Shown here one piece after another: positions 34,507 to 46,197 of a stretch of 64,000 nucleotides of DNA. This stretch comes from Acacia acuminata. Taxonomy: Eukaryota; Streptophyta; Magnoliopsida; Fabales; Fabaceae. Location: assembly GCA_019022655.1 (NCBI GenBank), contig JAFJYI010000013.1, positions 3,302,501-3,366,500 of the forward strand, read 5' to 3'. Position 1 is the first letter of the stretch. Each line of letters begins with the position of its first letter. The notes under the pieces were generated by a model. That model was not told the origin of the DNA, did not search any database, and saw only the letters and a list, made by a program, of their open reading frames with translations. Position numbers and translations under genes: made by a program.

Positions 34507-35215
34507 CTTAAATATATGTCGTCAAATACTTGCAAGTCTTTTTTTTTTTTTTGGGTATAAAACTTATACTGCCTTGAGTGTTCATTCGCAACGGTCAGTT
34601 ACACTGAAAATTTGTTTGTTTATAAGTTAATAGCTGTAAAATTTTAATAAGGCATGGCAAACCATTTACCAATTACCAATTCCAACCAAATTTGACTAGA
34701 ATCCATTGTTATAATATCAGTTTGTATAAAATCATTAAATTAATGACTACAAGTTTAAAAAGCATGCATTGTGTGAATTTAAATTAGCAAAACACTGTTT
34801 CGTTGGTAGAGAATCGATTTCTATATGATTTTGAAGACACCACAATTCTAATTAATTAACAAGAACGAATTTTGAGAAGACAAGAAGACAAATTAAAAAG
34901 ATAATAATTTGTATTTAATGCTCTTTATCCAAAAAGAAGTATTTACTTCCATTTTCCTTCATTAAATAAATTCAACAGATGTAATTAAAAAAAATAAAAA
35001 TATAAGTGTGGATATAAAATGCAAGTTTACAAGATTTTAACAAGCACATTATATATTGAATGAAATAGCATAAATAAATTCAAAATTGAATTAAAATAGA
35101 AAGGGTTTATTTGTGTGTGATATTAGAAAAGTTTGTTTCTGAAACTTCTACCATAACTTGTCTCATTTCTTTTGAATTTATGAAAGAAGAATTCATATGT
35201 TTGTATGGAATACAG
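34238..35215 (+). other. Putative NLR intron
   Basis: AT-rich DNA with A and T homopolymers near 34468-34503 and 34538-34551, ending at a GGAATACAG acceptor at 35215. No other feature is seen. Confidence 0.45.
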
Positions 35216-35788
35216 GTCATGTTGGTGAAATATATTGTGGATAGAGCTCATGGATCTTTTACACCACCATTATACCCGTACACACTTTTGAGAAGGATGG
35301 AGATATTTGGATTTTCTGGGTTTAAGTATCTCTTTACCCTATCCATTGCCTCATCATTGAAACTCTTGGAAATATTGGAAGTCAGATCTTGCGATACACT
35401 AGAGCATATAGTAAGAGACAAGAAGGATGATCATGATCATGTGAATGTTTACTCTATCTTCCCCAACCTGCGGGAGGTTGAAGTCTATTACTGTAACGAC
35501 TTGGAATATTTATTCCCGGCTTTTTATTCTAAAGACTTTAAGGATTTAGAATCTGTGGAGATTGTAGAGGCTAAAAAGTTGACACATGTTTTTGGTAAAT
35601 GTCATGCTGATGATCAGAATCATAATGTTCATATTGATCTTAATCTACCTGCTCTGAAGCGACTATCCCTTCGTCATATACCAAATATAGTTAGTATTTG
35701 TGCTCAAAACTATTCTATTAAGGAACTATATCTAGAGGATATTAGTTTGGGTAGAAGTCCACAATTTCCATCGGAAACTTTGATAGAG
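35216..35788 (+). pseudogene. NLR LRR exon 2
   Basis: 191 codons, phase 0 at both ends, between an ACAG acceptor and a GAG/GTAAAC donor. Typical irregular CNL repeats are visible: LRRMEIFGFSGFKYLF, LKLLEILEVRSCDTLEHIV, LREVEVYYCNDLEYLFP, LESVEIVEAKKLTHVFG and LPALKRLSLRHIPNI. The exon itself is intact. Confidence 0.8.
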
Positions 35789-35876
35789 GTAAACGTCTTT
35801 CCAACTTGTTTTTCTACTTAATTTATGTTCAGCTAAAAAGATCATTAATATTTACATATCTTTTTGATGCCCACAG

Positions 35877-36471
35877 GCGATACCTCCTCTTGAGGAGAAA
35901 GGTAAACCACTTTACGACTTGCAAGAATTGCCTGAGTTCAAGAAACCTAAAAGTTATATGAGCTTTCAAAATCTTTCCACGCTAACAATCGAAGGATGCA
36001 AACAATTGAAATTCATTTTCTCTGCATCCACCTCAAGAAGGCTACAAAAATTGAGAAAGTTAGAGGTAGAAGCCTGCGAAGTGCTAGTGAGCATTATTGA
36101 GGATCAAGAGGATAACAAAAATCCTATGGCTCCGCACCAAGTATTGTTCCCAGAACTACGTCGAATTGAAGTGAGGGACTGCAAAAGTATGGAATACTTG
36201 TTCTCTATATCAAGTGGTAAGCTTCCACGACTCTTGTATGTCGATATACAAGACAACCCTCAGCTTGGGGAAGTATTTAGGTGGAAGCATGGGGAGGGAC
36301 AGAAGCTGGTCATGGAGGATGTGTTTCCAAAACTATATTTGATAAGACTAGTAAACCTACCAACCCTTCATACTATATGTCAAGGCATTGATTTTCACAC
36401 TCTGAAATTTCGTCTTGTGCGTGAATGTCCTGCTAGTTCTTTAACTGCAGCTTATGATAGATACGAAGAAG
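35877..36471 (+). pseudogene. NLR LRR exon 3
   Basis: The exon opens AIPPLEEKGKPLYDLQELPE and carries more LRRs (LSTLTIEGCKQLKFIFS, LRKLEVEACEVLVSII, LRRIEVRDCKSMEYLFS, LPRLLYVDIQDNPQL). It ends GAAGAAG/GTAAGT in phase 1. The next exon completes the codon correctly. The exon is intact. Confidence 0.8.
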
Positions 36472-36555
36472 GTAAGTGTTCACGTCGGTAATTCATCACA
36501 ACTGCTAATTGCAACAATTTCTTCTCATAATATTGGAATTGTTTTATTTTGGCAG

Positions 36556-38541
36556 AAAGGAACTCTGTACATGATGACGATGACGTCAGCTTCTTAAGAC
36601 ACATAATTTGGCAGTGGCGATCTGAGGTTGGTATCAAACTTATTAACATAGCTTAATCATCTAAAATAAGGGGAAAAAATCAAATTGACCAATAAGTACA
36701 TGAATAAATTTTTCTTACCACTAATTTTCTCCAAATCAAGAATATGTGTGTGTGTTATACTTCTCTCTAGTCACGTAGACCTACGAAACCAACAAATTCT
36801 CCCGTATATAATTTTAGTGGGAAGTCAATAAATCTATAAAACTTTCTGTTTTTGAGCTGAGATTTATAAATTTTACCAGAGACTGCAACTCATTTCATCT
36901 TTTCTTATATGGTTTGTGATTGTTTAGGATGAAGATGAACGACGTTTGAAGGCTATTAGAGACTACAGAGAACACGAGCAGAACCGTATTTCACCAAATT
37001 TGTCAGAGGTACAAACATCATGCTTCTGTTGAGAAAATAGAGAAAAAGGGAGAATAAGCTTACTTTAACAACAGAGCATTACATACATAGATTGTGTACA
37101 GAGGAAAACCTAATTGAACAAATGGATAAGAGTGAAATACACGTGTCAAGCAATTACATAAGCAGCTCTAAGGAATTTTCTAGGTTTTCTAACATGTTCT
37201 AAAGATTTAGACTTGTGATATTGCTGGGCTTAGTCAACGCTGATTGTAATTGTAAACTAATGTATTAATGTTCAGATTGAAGCAGAGGGATCACAAGAAG
37301 ATATTGGAGATGACTCAACAGAAGAAGAGGGATCACAACAAGATGAAGGAGATGACTTAACAGAAGAAGAGGGATCACAACAAGATATTGGAAATGTACG
37401 CACATTTTCTTTTTTAATCTGAGTAGACTCAAGAAACTAGTTAGTGATTTCTCTCTTATATTAAAGGACGAGATAAGTAACTTTTAGTTGCTTTTTCCAT
37501 TTTTATTTTCTTTTATGGTAATTTGGTTTAAAAGGAATCCAAGAGTGAGAGAACAATGTTGAATCAACAAGAACCATAAAAAACAGGACATGATATGCAC
37601 TATAAATACTTACAAAGTTCTTGCATTCGACGAAAGAAATATTAAAACTTACACATCATTTCATGTTGTGCAGAATCTCAAAGCAACTTTTTGGAGAAAG
37701 TCCTTCAAAAAAATTTGGCAAACCTAGTTCATCAAAGGTAAGTTTGCTGCATTCATTTGAGCTTTAAATATATGTCTTCCTTATTCATTCCCCTGTTTGG
37801 TAGTTACGTGGAAAGGAATCAATGTATGATGATCAACAAGCACATGGAGAAAATAGAAGCTCCAATGAAGCTCCTCAAAGAATTGAAGAACCTGCCAAAG
37901 AATGGTCTTCCAAAGAGACATCAAATGAAGTGTTATTGAAGATTCCACCACCATATGTTGCTGAAATTACCTCTACACTGGTAAACATTTGTTTTGTAAT
38001 ATATTTGCACTATTGATATATTATTGATTTTTATTCAGATATTAATCTTTATATTGTCATGGTATCAGAGCTATTTAATCTCTTCTCCCAAAAAGCCTCA
38101 AATAGCAACTTCAAATAGTCATGCGGAAATGGAATCTGGGAGCTCACAATGTGACCCATTAACCATTATTGCTGTTATTGATGAATCTTTACAAGTATGT
38201 CTTCATTTTATCTTATCAATCTTGGGATCTGATTTTATTTTTTAAAACTCGTATATTCTTGTGCATGCTAGAATAGAACAATTTGATATTCAAATGGTAC
38301 TCTTTTCTTTCCCCTTTTTTTTTCATCGAAGCAACTGGTGGTGTGCATTTTAAATTCATTGTATTTTAGCAGGATGCTATTAATATAGAATAGTGTTTTT
38401 TACTTTATGGGCTAGGATTTACGGAGTTTATTTTAAACTTAAACTTGATCTCTTTCGTATCTTTTATGATTGATTGTTTAGAGTGAAAGGGCATCCATGG
38501 AGGCTGATGAAAAGGACTCAAGCAAAAGCTTTGATGATTAA
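36556..38541 (+). pseudogene. NLR C-terminal tail in seven small exons
   Basis: Exons: 36556-36626 (RNSVHDDDDVSFLRH), 36928-37008 (DEDERRLKAIRDYREHEQ), 37276-37395 (IEAEGSQEDIGDDSTEEEG and two repeats), 37674-37737, 37804-37980 (LRGKESMYDDQQAHGENRS), 38069-38194 (SPKKPQIATSNSHAEMESG) and 38482-38541 (SERASMEADEKDSSKSFDD, stop). GT-AG borders are canonical. Phases agree except for 37674-37737, which reads sensibly only in +1 (ISKQLFGESPSKKFGKP). Skipping that exon keeps the frame. The tail is acidic, serine-rich and probably disordered, unlike the usual CNL ending at the LRRs. Confidence 0.65.
37276..37395 (+). repeat. Coding repeat in the NLR tail
   Basis: The segment EEEGSQQDEGDDLT and its variants recur about every 14-15 codons, mirrored by a repeat of about 42-45 bp containing GAGGGATCACAAC. 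Confidence 0.8.
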
Positions 38542-38633
38542 ATATTGTTATTAGAGTAGTACGTAGTCAAATTTATAAATTGGATTGTATCATTGTATGT
38601 TGGCACTAAGTGAGTGGTGGTTGAGTTTTCACC

Positions 38634-38664
<31 letters not shown>

Positions 38665-39820
38665 AAAAAAATGGAAAAGAAAAAAAAAACAAGGTGTGTA
38701 GTTATAAGTATTTGTTGAAGACAGTTGTCATTGTACATTTGATTGTATTATGGTAGAGTTTTTCTGGATTGGGTCCCGTGGTTTTTATCTCTCACATTGA
38801 GGGAGTTTTCCACGTCAAAAAGTTGTGTGTTCTTTCATTTTCTTTCCTTTATGTATTGTTTACTTTACATATTATTCGCTCTCCGATCCTAAATACAAGA
38901 TAAAGTTAATTTTTTTGGAAAAATTAATTAAACTAATTAAATTATTTTAAAATATTTATATTTATCATTTTTTTCTAAACTATTTTGTTTTGTTTATAAA
39001 TTGATATATAATCTAAAGATATAAAACATATGATATCAATAAATGACTTATTTAACTTAATTAATTTCTTCAAAAAAATCAAATTTATCTTATATTTAAG
39101 ATCGTAGAATTTCTTGTTGTAGTGCATTGACTTTAATATTGAGGAAGGTATTTTGTCAGGTCTATACTAGTAGCCATGTAATTCCATGAGCATCTGACAT
39201 TCTAATCCACTAGATGACATGATTTTATCCGGAAACATAGACTAGATGTGAAAAAGATGGTCCTTACGGATTTCAAAGCAGCACACAGTTCTTTCAAGTT
39301 ACAGAATTCTTCTAGATTTAATTACCATACCTGTACTTATTTCCTTATGATGATTAAGAAAATGAATTTGAATATAAGTTGTAATGGATTCATCGGTTGA
39401 GCTAATTCGAGTTTGATTGATAGTGATGCAAGGATATGTTTTGTACGCACAATAGATGGAAATATGGAATAAAAAGATTATTCTTTTGCTTTTGAATGGA
39501 AATGCGAATTATATATTCATCAAAAGAATTATGTACCGGAGTATACAAGATTAATTCCTCCCATCATTAATGATACTGATAATATTCTCAAGCAGCATAT
39601 CACTGTCGTTACTAGTAAAAACTACAGAATTGGACCTATCCTTTACAATAAAAGATCTAATCGCATTCACTAATTGAAATGATACATTTCAAGTGGTATA
39701 GATGATTAATGATACATTTCTTCTTAAAAGGCATAAACATGTTAATATTATATTTTCAGCTATCTGAGGTTCTCTTCTATACTCTCTGTTTTTTTTAAAA
39801 AAATTATTGTTAATGGACAG
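38542..39820. other. 3' flank of the NLR, holding a MITE
   Basis: AT-rich sequence with A runs near 38634-38660. The MITE at 38881-39107 is listed separately. No other gene is seen. Confidence 0.4.
38881..39107. mobile_element. MITE, copy 1 of a four-member family
   Basis: The left end CTCCGATCCTAAATACAAG and the complement of the right end CTACGATCTTAAATATAAG form imperfect inverted repeats of about 25 bp. The interior is AT-only-like. Related copies lie at 44075, 48920 and 50325. Confidence 0.65.
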
Positions 39821-39974
39821 CCTCAGGTATCATCTGCTAGTGTAAATCTAACTGAAAAAATAGCAACAGTTTGGCCAGCACCTGAAGCAAAAACTGAATC
39901 AAATTGGCATAATAAATTTGGAGGTGGACTTGCTGAGCATTTAACTACCTGCGGATTCAAGTCTAACCTTGAAG
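39821..39974 (+). other. Possible alternative 3' exon of the NLR
   Basis: Follows a GGACAG acceptor and reads 51 codons, PQVSSASVNLTEKIATVWPA through HLTTCGFKSNLE, then GAAG/GTAGAT. Phase matches the donor at 38194, so it could replace the terminal exon at 38482. The protein family is unknown to me. Confidence 0.4.
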
Positions 39975-40446
39975 GTAGATTCTAGACCATCAAATTTCTT
40001 ATCATCTCAAAAAAAAATTATTATCATTTCAGACCCCTGCTTGTGCTACATTCCATCCCTTCTTTATGTGCTACTCAATTGCATATTTACTGAAAAATTG
40101 TCAGTCCGTATAGTGTTATAGCTTGCTTGACATTATAAACATTATTGAAGATTCCTGAAGAGTTATATTTTAGGACACTGGATTCAGCCTTATCCATGTA
40201 TCATTGGGCAAGATAGAATTCAAAAGTTTTAAAATTTGTATATAACAGCAATATCCAGGATTCATGGTTAAATGTGAATCGTTAGGGACATTTTGTTTGT
40301 GAAAAATGTTATTTAAAGTATGATTGTGCCTTTACATTATAAATTCACCTTTGAAAGTAGTCACTCTTCTTAAATGAGATTTTAGATGTTACCATGGCGT
40401 ATACAGTCAATTTTCTTTACATGAAGCTTGCTGCGTTTAGCGGCAG

Positions 40447-40466
40447 GTCAGGAAGATAGCAACTGA
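40447..40466 (+). other. Possible terminal mini-exon after 39974
   Basis: After a GGCAG acceptor, GTCAGGAAGATAGCAACTGA completes the codon left by the exon ending at 39974 and gives GQEDSN and a stop. The phase fit is suggestive, but the exon is very short. Confidence 0.3.
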
Positions 40467-41698
40467 AGAGTTATACCATAAAAGGGTGGTCTGTTATCTG
40501 GAGGCAAAGCTATTTCATCAATTCACACGTCTTATCTCGATCCGTTTTATGATTTTTTTATTTTATTCAAATGATATCTTCTCTCTTGGATGTATGTGTT
40601 GGTTTCAGAAGCATTGTTGATTATTAAGATATTATAATTTCACTCTTCAGCAGGCGAGTCTTTGAGACTTCTTGTGGCAGTGTATTTGATAAAGCGATCT
40701 GCTCTTGGTAAGCTCAGCACTTTGAAGAATTTGCTGGTGTTCAATATGAAATAAGCAATCCACCAAGATTTTAAAGGACTCTAGTTAATATGAAGTTGAT
40801 TGTACATAGTTGATATAATAGATGGGAATATCTAGTGGTGTACTTAATTGATGTGTTGATTTTTGTCCATAATTTTGATGTATTCTATGCAATTACATAA
40901 ATTCTCTTTTTGGTAATGAACTAATGCCCCAATTTGGTTTCAATCTTTATAGCTGAAATGAGCGTGATGTCAAAAATTTGATGCCCATCTCTTTTTCATT
41001 ACTAAGGAGCATTCACCTAATATAAAAGCATTTTCTTTTAAAGATTTATTTCATCTATAGTGTTCATAAAAACAAAAGGGAAGTCAACCTGTAAATTTTA
41101 TATTAAATTGTAAAGCCCAAAATTTTAATCTTTCAGATCACTATACTTTTATCCAGGGTTAACTTTGAATACTTTGAACTTCCTTCCATTCAGTTGCCTT
41201 ATCTATAAAAGAATCAAAGCATCCTGATACAAAATAACTATAATTTCATTTGTGGCCTAGTCAGTACTATATCTCTTAGAAGAAAGTCAAAGGCTCAAAG
41301 CTAGAACAACAAGAAATTGAAGTAGACTTGCACAAACTTATCCTAAAAATGCAGAAGAATGAAAATGAGGACATAATTAGCTGCCACTATACAAAAACTC
41401 AAGATTGTATCACTGTTCTCTTGCCAATCTTTAACATGTGTGGAATTTGACGAATCCAAAATAACTTTTCTTCACTGCCACCATATTTCTTTTTAATAAA
41501 TATCTATTTCTTTGTGTTGTCAGTCCTTTCCCTTTGTAAACAAAGGGAAAACTGAGATGAATTTTGAACAAATGCACCCATTAGGAGGGATCCAAACAAT
41601 GAGGAATGATCAAATAAACAATTTTGTGCATTGCCAAAAAGATATGATTCCAAGTACCACTCACTGCCACGTTTATGTCGGTTGCAAATCCGACAGTG
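40467..41698. other. AT-rich intergenic DNA
   Basis: No gene, terminal repeat or tandem array that I can support. Confidence 0.4.
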
Positions 41699-41966
41699 TC
41701 AAACCATGTAAGTCATGCCAACCTGCATCAGATTTGAGTGGGGTATGCTTAAAGTTGTAATCCCTCTTCTACAGTTCTTTCTCAAGAAAGCGTAAAAATA
41801 GTTAATAATCAGCTTCTTTAGAAACCAGGAACCCTTCCTTGCCCTTATATCCCCATGCCCCAGAAGATAAACAACTCCGGATTCTTTCGCTTTCCGTATA
41901 AAAGACAACTCCCTTTCAAGACTGTGCTCTGCATCAAGCACGAGGGGACTTGAAGAATTTGGGTTA
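41699..41966 (-). pseudogene. C-terminal fragment of a HAK/KUP potassium transporter
   Basis: Reads on the minus strand from about 41966 (NPNSSSPLVLDAEHSLERE), then FIRKAKESGVVYLLGHGDI, WFLKKLIINYFYAFLRKNCR and IPHSNLMQVGMTYMV, stop at 41699. This is the conserved cytoplasmic C-terminus of plant HAK/KUP/KT K+ transporters, close to the HAK5 type in my recollection. About 88 codons remain of a protein of roughly 780. No transmembrane part is nearby. It lies just outside duplication block B. Confidence 0.78.
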
Positions 41967-41984
41967 ATCTCCTATGATGTGCTT

Positions 41985-42920
41985 TTCCATTGATTGACCA
42001 CACTGGCTAGTTTTTGCTGCTTCTCCCTGCAATCTCTTTGCTATTTCTTATCATCATCATTTTTTTCAACCCTACATCGTTGCTTAAGTGCCTATTTGAG
42101 TCGGTGTTGAAAAAGTATGTTAATGCAAGTTCAAGTCTTGTGAATACAGAGAAAAGCTCCATTGGGAAACTCTCCCACCATAGCAGCAGACGCGATGCGG
42201 GTCAAATCCAGATTAGTCAAAGCGAAAGCTGGATACGGATGGGCAACCAAAAAAAACTTAGCCGATATACCGTAAATCACGTTGAAAAAACAGCTTCTAC
42301 CACTAATCCAAACAAACACTAAGATGTCGTTGCAGCTTATGAAGGAATCGATAGGACTATAAACCACAAAATAGATAACGTGCCACATCTTCATGTATTG
42401 GTTGAACATGAGAATTTTACAGTCAAGGTGATGTTAGAAAGGTTCACATTGCATTGTTTCTAACACTTCAGACATTACATTAAGTCCAGAAAAAACTTTT
42501 AGATACATATAACTCATTTGTGAATATTCTCAGAGTAATAATAGTTTTTAACCTTTTATTTTGTCATTGTAGGGATGAAAACCATGTTCAATCAATGCTA
42601 AAAATGAACTCTTTTATATATAATATGATTTGACTATTTTATCCCAACAAAACGCTAAACATTAATATCTTCTTTGTAAGAAAAACTAAAATAAAATTTC
42701 CTTAGCTATATAGTTGTTCTATTCTTTTTGCCAAAAAAAAAATGTTTTTCTAGGCTTTGGATTTGTGATATTTTGCTAATTTTTAATTTCTTGAGATGAA
42801 TCTCCATATTCGGACAAAAAAGGAAATGACTTTTCATATTCCTATAAGAAATATTTACATATTCCAAGAGTATCACTTCATCTATACTCTAACCAATTAA
42901 AATACAACTCATTTTTTTTT
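41985..42920. repeat. Segmental duplication block B (partner 1021-3345)
   Basis: Aligns in order with block A and contains the empty site of its Mutator-like element: a single ATTTCTTAT at 42043-42051 continuing straight into CATCATCAT. Open frames here are not supported as genes. Confidence 0.85.
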
Positions 42921-42959
42921 AATCCTACATGACAATGAGCCATATGAAGAAATTCAAAT

Positions 42960-43145
42960 TTTATTATTTTTAAAAACAACAATTCATGATAGTTTGTTTT
43001 TCTAAATTATGAAGTTTATGTTTTTTAAAATCATAAAATTTGAATTTCTCATATAACTCATTTGTAGTGTAGAATTAAAATAAGATAAGTTTTAATTTTA
43101 AAATATAAATAAGATGGCATTCTGAAATATGTAAGTATTTCTCCT
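42960..43145. repeat. Diverged repeat with partner at 61990-62175
   Basis: Shared landmarks in order are AACAACAATTCAT, TTTTCTAAAT, ATAAAATTTGAATTTCT, AAGATAAGTT and AAAATATAAATAAG. It directly follows block B, so 61990-62175 may be the tail of a third copy of the duplicated block. Confidence 0.6.
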
Positions 43146-44074
43146 TTTGAAATTTTTTGGAGACCTATCAATATTCCAACAAAGCATAACGTGGCGAAGG
43201 CATTTTTATCTCTTCACTCCATTGCATTTCAACTATGAAGATGCATGAGGTCGCTTTGTGGTATGGGTTATCTCCAATTAGTGAGAGCTCGTGGGTCGGG
43301 GGGGGAGCCATGATGAAGTATGAGGTATTTTTTTTACAATATAGGGCATTTTTAGAAGGAAGAAATGGCCTAGAAAATAAGTTACCTAGTGCTTCATTAA
43401 TGCTATTTTCTCTGTTTTGGCCCCGTGACTAATACTTAATTTCTAATTTTGTTTCTTCATTATATCTCATCTATTTCTCTAAAATAACATTTTCAATTCA
43501 ATTAAACACATTTCTCAAGAAGGGTAAAAGTGAATTAAAAACAATTACATTTTACAACATATTAAATGGTTCAACTGTCATTTTTTATTTTCCATGATAT
43601 AGCTTAAGGCCATATATTGTGGACTGGATGGAATATATGATATTCTTGGTTTTCTTAAATGTTTTATTCGCTTATATATGTACCCTAAGACACATTTTTA
43701 AATATTTTTAATTATATGCAATTTGCCAATAAAAATGATGCATGTGCAGTGTAGAGTCTGGAAGGAGTGTGTGTGTACATCCCGAAGTATGACGTAAAAT
43801 GAGGTCAAAGCTCTATAATGTTTGAACCGTTTTAATAAAAACTGTGTGAACTGAATATACGCTTTTATGAAATTTGAACCGTTTTACCGGACTCAATAAA
43901 ATAAAAATAGATTTTTTTACCTGATGGACTTGACTCTTGAGGAAGGTTGAATTATCCTTTATCCCGTCTTATATATAATAATCTAAAATTTGAATTGTCT
44001 TATTTCTTACATGAGTACAAAAGTTGTCTAAAATTTAATGAATTTTTTTCCCTTAACTTTTTTTTTCCCTAATA

Positions 44075-44154
44075 CTCCATCTGGTCTTAAATATAAAATC
44101 TATTTAACTTTTTTAGGGAGATTAAGGAAGGTAATTAAATTACTTTAAAGTATT
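44075..44154. mobile_element. MITE copy 2, left part (right part from 48568)
   Basis: Starts CTCCATCTGGTCTTAAATAT and matches the family. Interrupted by the copia element and resumed at 48568 with AGTATTTATATTTATTATTT. Confidence 0.55.
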
Positions 44155-45023
44155 TGTAAGTTTTCTATAATTTTATGCTCAAACATTAAGTAATAAGAAC
44201 ATGAATAAGGATGTTAAGAACTCATGATTTTTACAACACCATAGGTTTAAGTCAAGATGCACTAACCTCTATCCATAATTGCGGAATTGATACTTCATAA
44301 TATGTGACTTGCAGCACCTTAATTGAAACCTTTATCATTCTCTTTACCCTTCATTACACGCTCTCTCTTCTTGATGGAAAACTAGAGGCGTCTCTTATGG
44401 TCAGAGAGCGAATGGACAAGTTTCTATCCTTTAAATAACTTTTGTATCCAAAAGACATGTACATCCTATGGATATGTTGCTCTCATCAAGCGATCAAGAA
44501 ACCTCTTCCCAAAAGTCATTTACTAATAGTCATTTAGCCCCTTCATTAATTATTAAATCATATATATTTATCACTGAGCCACATGAGACATTTCTTACAT
44601 TCTCCCACTTGGCTCATGTGATATATGTCATTTCATGATTTAACAAAATATCAATAATTTTGCACATAGTCTTGGCTAAAATATTCCATATATATTGATT
44701 ACATCATAAGTCATGGTTAAGGATAAAACTAATACGAGTCATGGCGGTTGTACATCAGTATGTCGACGTAGTCCCTTCCATATACTACTTTATTAGTCTT
44801 TCTCCTTGACATAACACTTTAATGGAAGTAACTTTAATGTCCATCAATGAAGTCTTTATAGCAGACAAATCCTGTTTTCCAACAACATCATTTATGCATG
44901 CATACATAAAGTTGAAAGCAGGAGAATCACAGAAACACATATATACTAATAAGCTCAAAGTGTCAATGACCAATACATAATAATAATTTTAACATTCGCT
45001 AGCAAACATAATACCCATACTAT

Positions 45024-46197
45024 ACACATGATCAGTGAATGTCTTGGGTGGTAATCCCTATGTCAAGGGATCAGTTACCATAAGATTGGTGCTAACATAT
45101 TCTACTGACACTCTATGTTTCTGAACCTCTTCTTTAATGACAAAGTATTTTCATTTCATATGCTTAGTACCTTTAGAATACTTGTCGTTTTTAGAAAAGA
45201 AGACTACTGAATTACCACAATAAATTTTCAGCAACTTGGCTATCTTGCCGACTAATCCAAGCCCCGAAATAACATTCGTAGCCATTTAGCACGAACCATG
45301 GCCTCAAAGCATGCCACAAATTCAGCTTCCATAATGGATGCAAAAGAATTACCGATTGCTTATCCAATCACTTCAAAGTAGCTAGACCTCCTATAAGTAA
45401 GCATGTAACTTATAGTTCCTTACAAATATCTCAGAACTTTGTTTGCAGCTTTCCAATGATCTATACCAGGATTACTCTGGTATCTTCCAATATTCCAAAG
45501 CCAATCTCTGGTCTTCCACAAGTCTGAGCATATATCAAGCTCCCACTGACCTTCAGATATATACACCGATCAACAGTGTTTTCTTTATATCCAAAGGAAA
45601 CAACGGTATCATTTAAGTCCGTATATTCATTTCTTTAATTTGCACACCATGTGCTCCTTTTCTTTTCTAGGCAGTTTTTCACATCCATCTGATGTAACTC
45701 TAAATCATAATGAGCCACCAATGCCATAATGATTCTTAGAGAATCCTTCTTAGAAACTGATGGTGAAAAGGTTTCTTTATAGTCAATGTCATCTTTATGA
45801 GTAAATCCCTTTGCAACTAGTCTAGCCTCGTAACGTTCTAAGTTACCATGAGAGTTACGTTTGGTCTTAAAGACCCACTTACAACCAACTCACTTACACC
45901 CTTATGGTAACTCAACAAGGTCCCAAACATCATTTTGTTTCATAGATTTCAACTCATCTTTCATGACATCTAACCACTTGTCACCATTTTCACTATTCAT
46001 GGTTTGTGAAAAAATGATTGGATCATCCTGAATACTAAAGTCGAATTCATTTGTTGTAGATATACCACATAATCATTAGAAATAGCATATCTCTTTTCTC
46101 TCTGAGATCCTTTTAATGCTATTTGTTGTGGTTCTTTTACAATGAGTTCATTCGGTTCATTAACAATAATCTCATCATGAGTAGTGGGATCATTCAT
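45024..46197 (-). pseudogene. Copia reverse transcriptase/RNase H remnant
   Basis: From 46197 the hinge before reverse transcriptase is visible (REKRYAISNDYVVYLQ). It is followed by the first part of the polymerase (KWVFKTKRNS-like, RLVAKGFTHK, IIMALVAHYDLELHQMDVK). The catalytic centre is then deleted. The next pieces belong to the connection and RNase H (FFSKNDKYSKGTKHMK, VSVEYVSTNLMVTDPLT, GLPPKTFTDHV). Multiple stops are present. It would once have copied the element RNA. Confidence 0.72.

Larger units (their letters stand above)
24683..38541 (+). pseudogene. CC-NB-ARC-LRR disease-resistance gene (RPS2-like), transposon-disrupted
   Basis: This is an intracellular immune receptor of the CNL class. 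Parts in order: a possible N-terminal scrap at 24683-24706 (IAGIAENI), a coiled-coil segment ending at 26116, its continuation at 31497, the NB-ARC domain to about 32700, LRRs to 34237, LRR exons 35216-35788 and 35877-36471, then small acidic exons to the stop at 38539-38541. Lesions, 5' to 3', are a DNA element at 24708-25889, a TAG at 25946 with a frame change just before it, the gypsy element 26117-31492 between two codons, a frame change near 31650, and TAA at 32858. All NB-ARC motifs remain recognisable. The 5' half cannot give a normal receptor. Short 3' transcripts or read-through products remain possible. Confidence 0.85.
42921..44154. other. Intergenic DNA with two duplicated segments
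   Basis: Bases about 42960-43145 recur, diverged, at 61990-62175. Bases about 43755-44150 recur at 48640-48990. No gene is supported. Confidence 0.5.

Noticed and set aside
42014..42322. 102-codon open frame in duplication block B
   Set aside because: The matching sequence in block A does not keep the frame and nothing identifies a protein.
43235..43432. Open frame starting MKMHEVALWYG, reminiscent of the NLR MHD segment with a short deletion
   Set aside because: The likeness covers about ten residues with a gap and no neighbouring NB-ARC or LRR sequence supports it.
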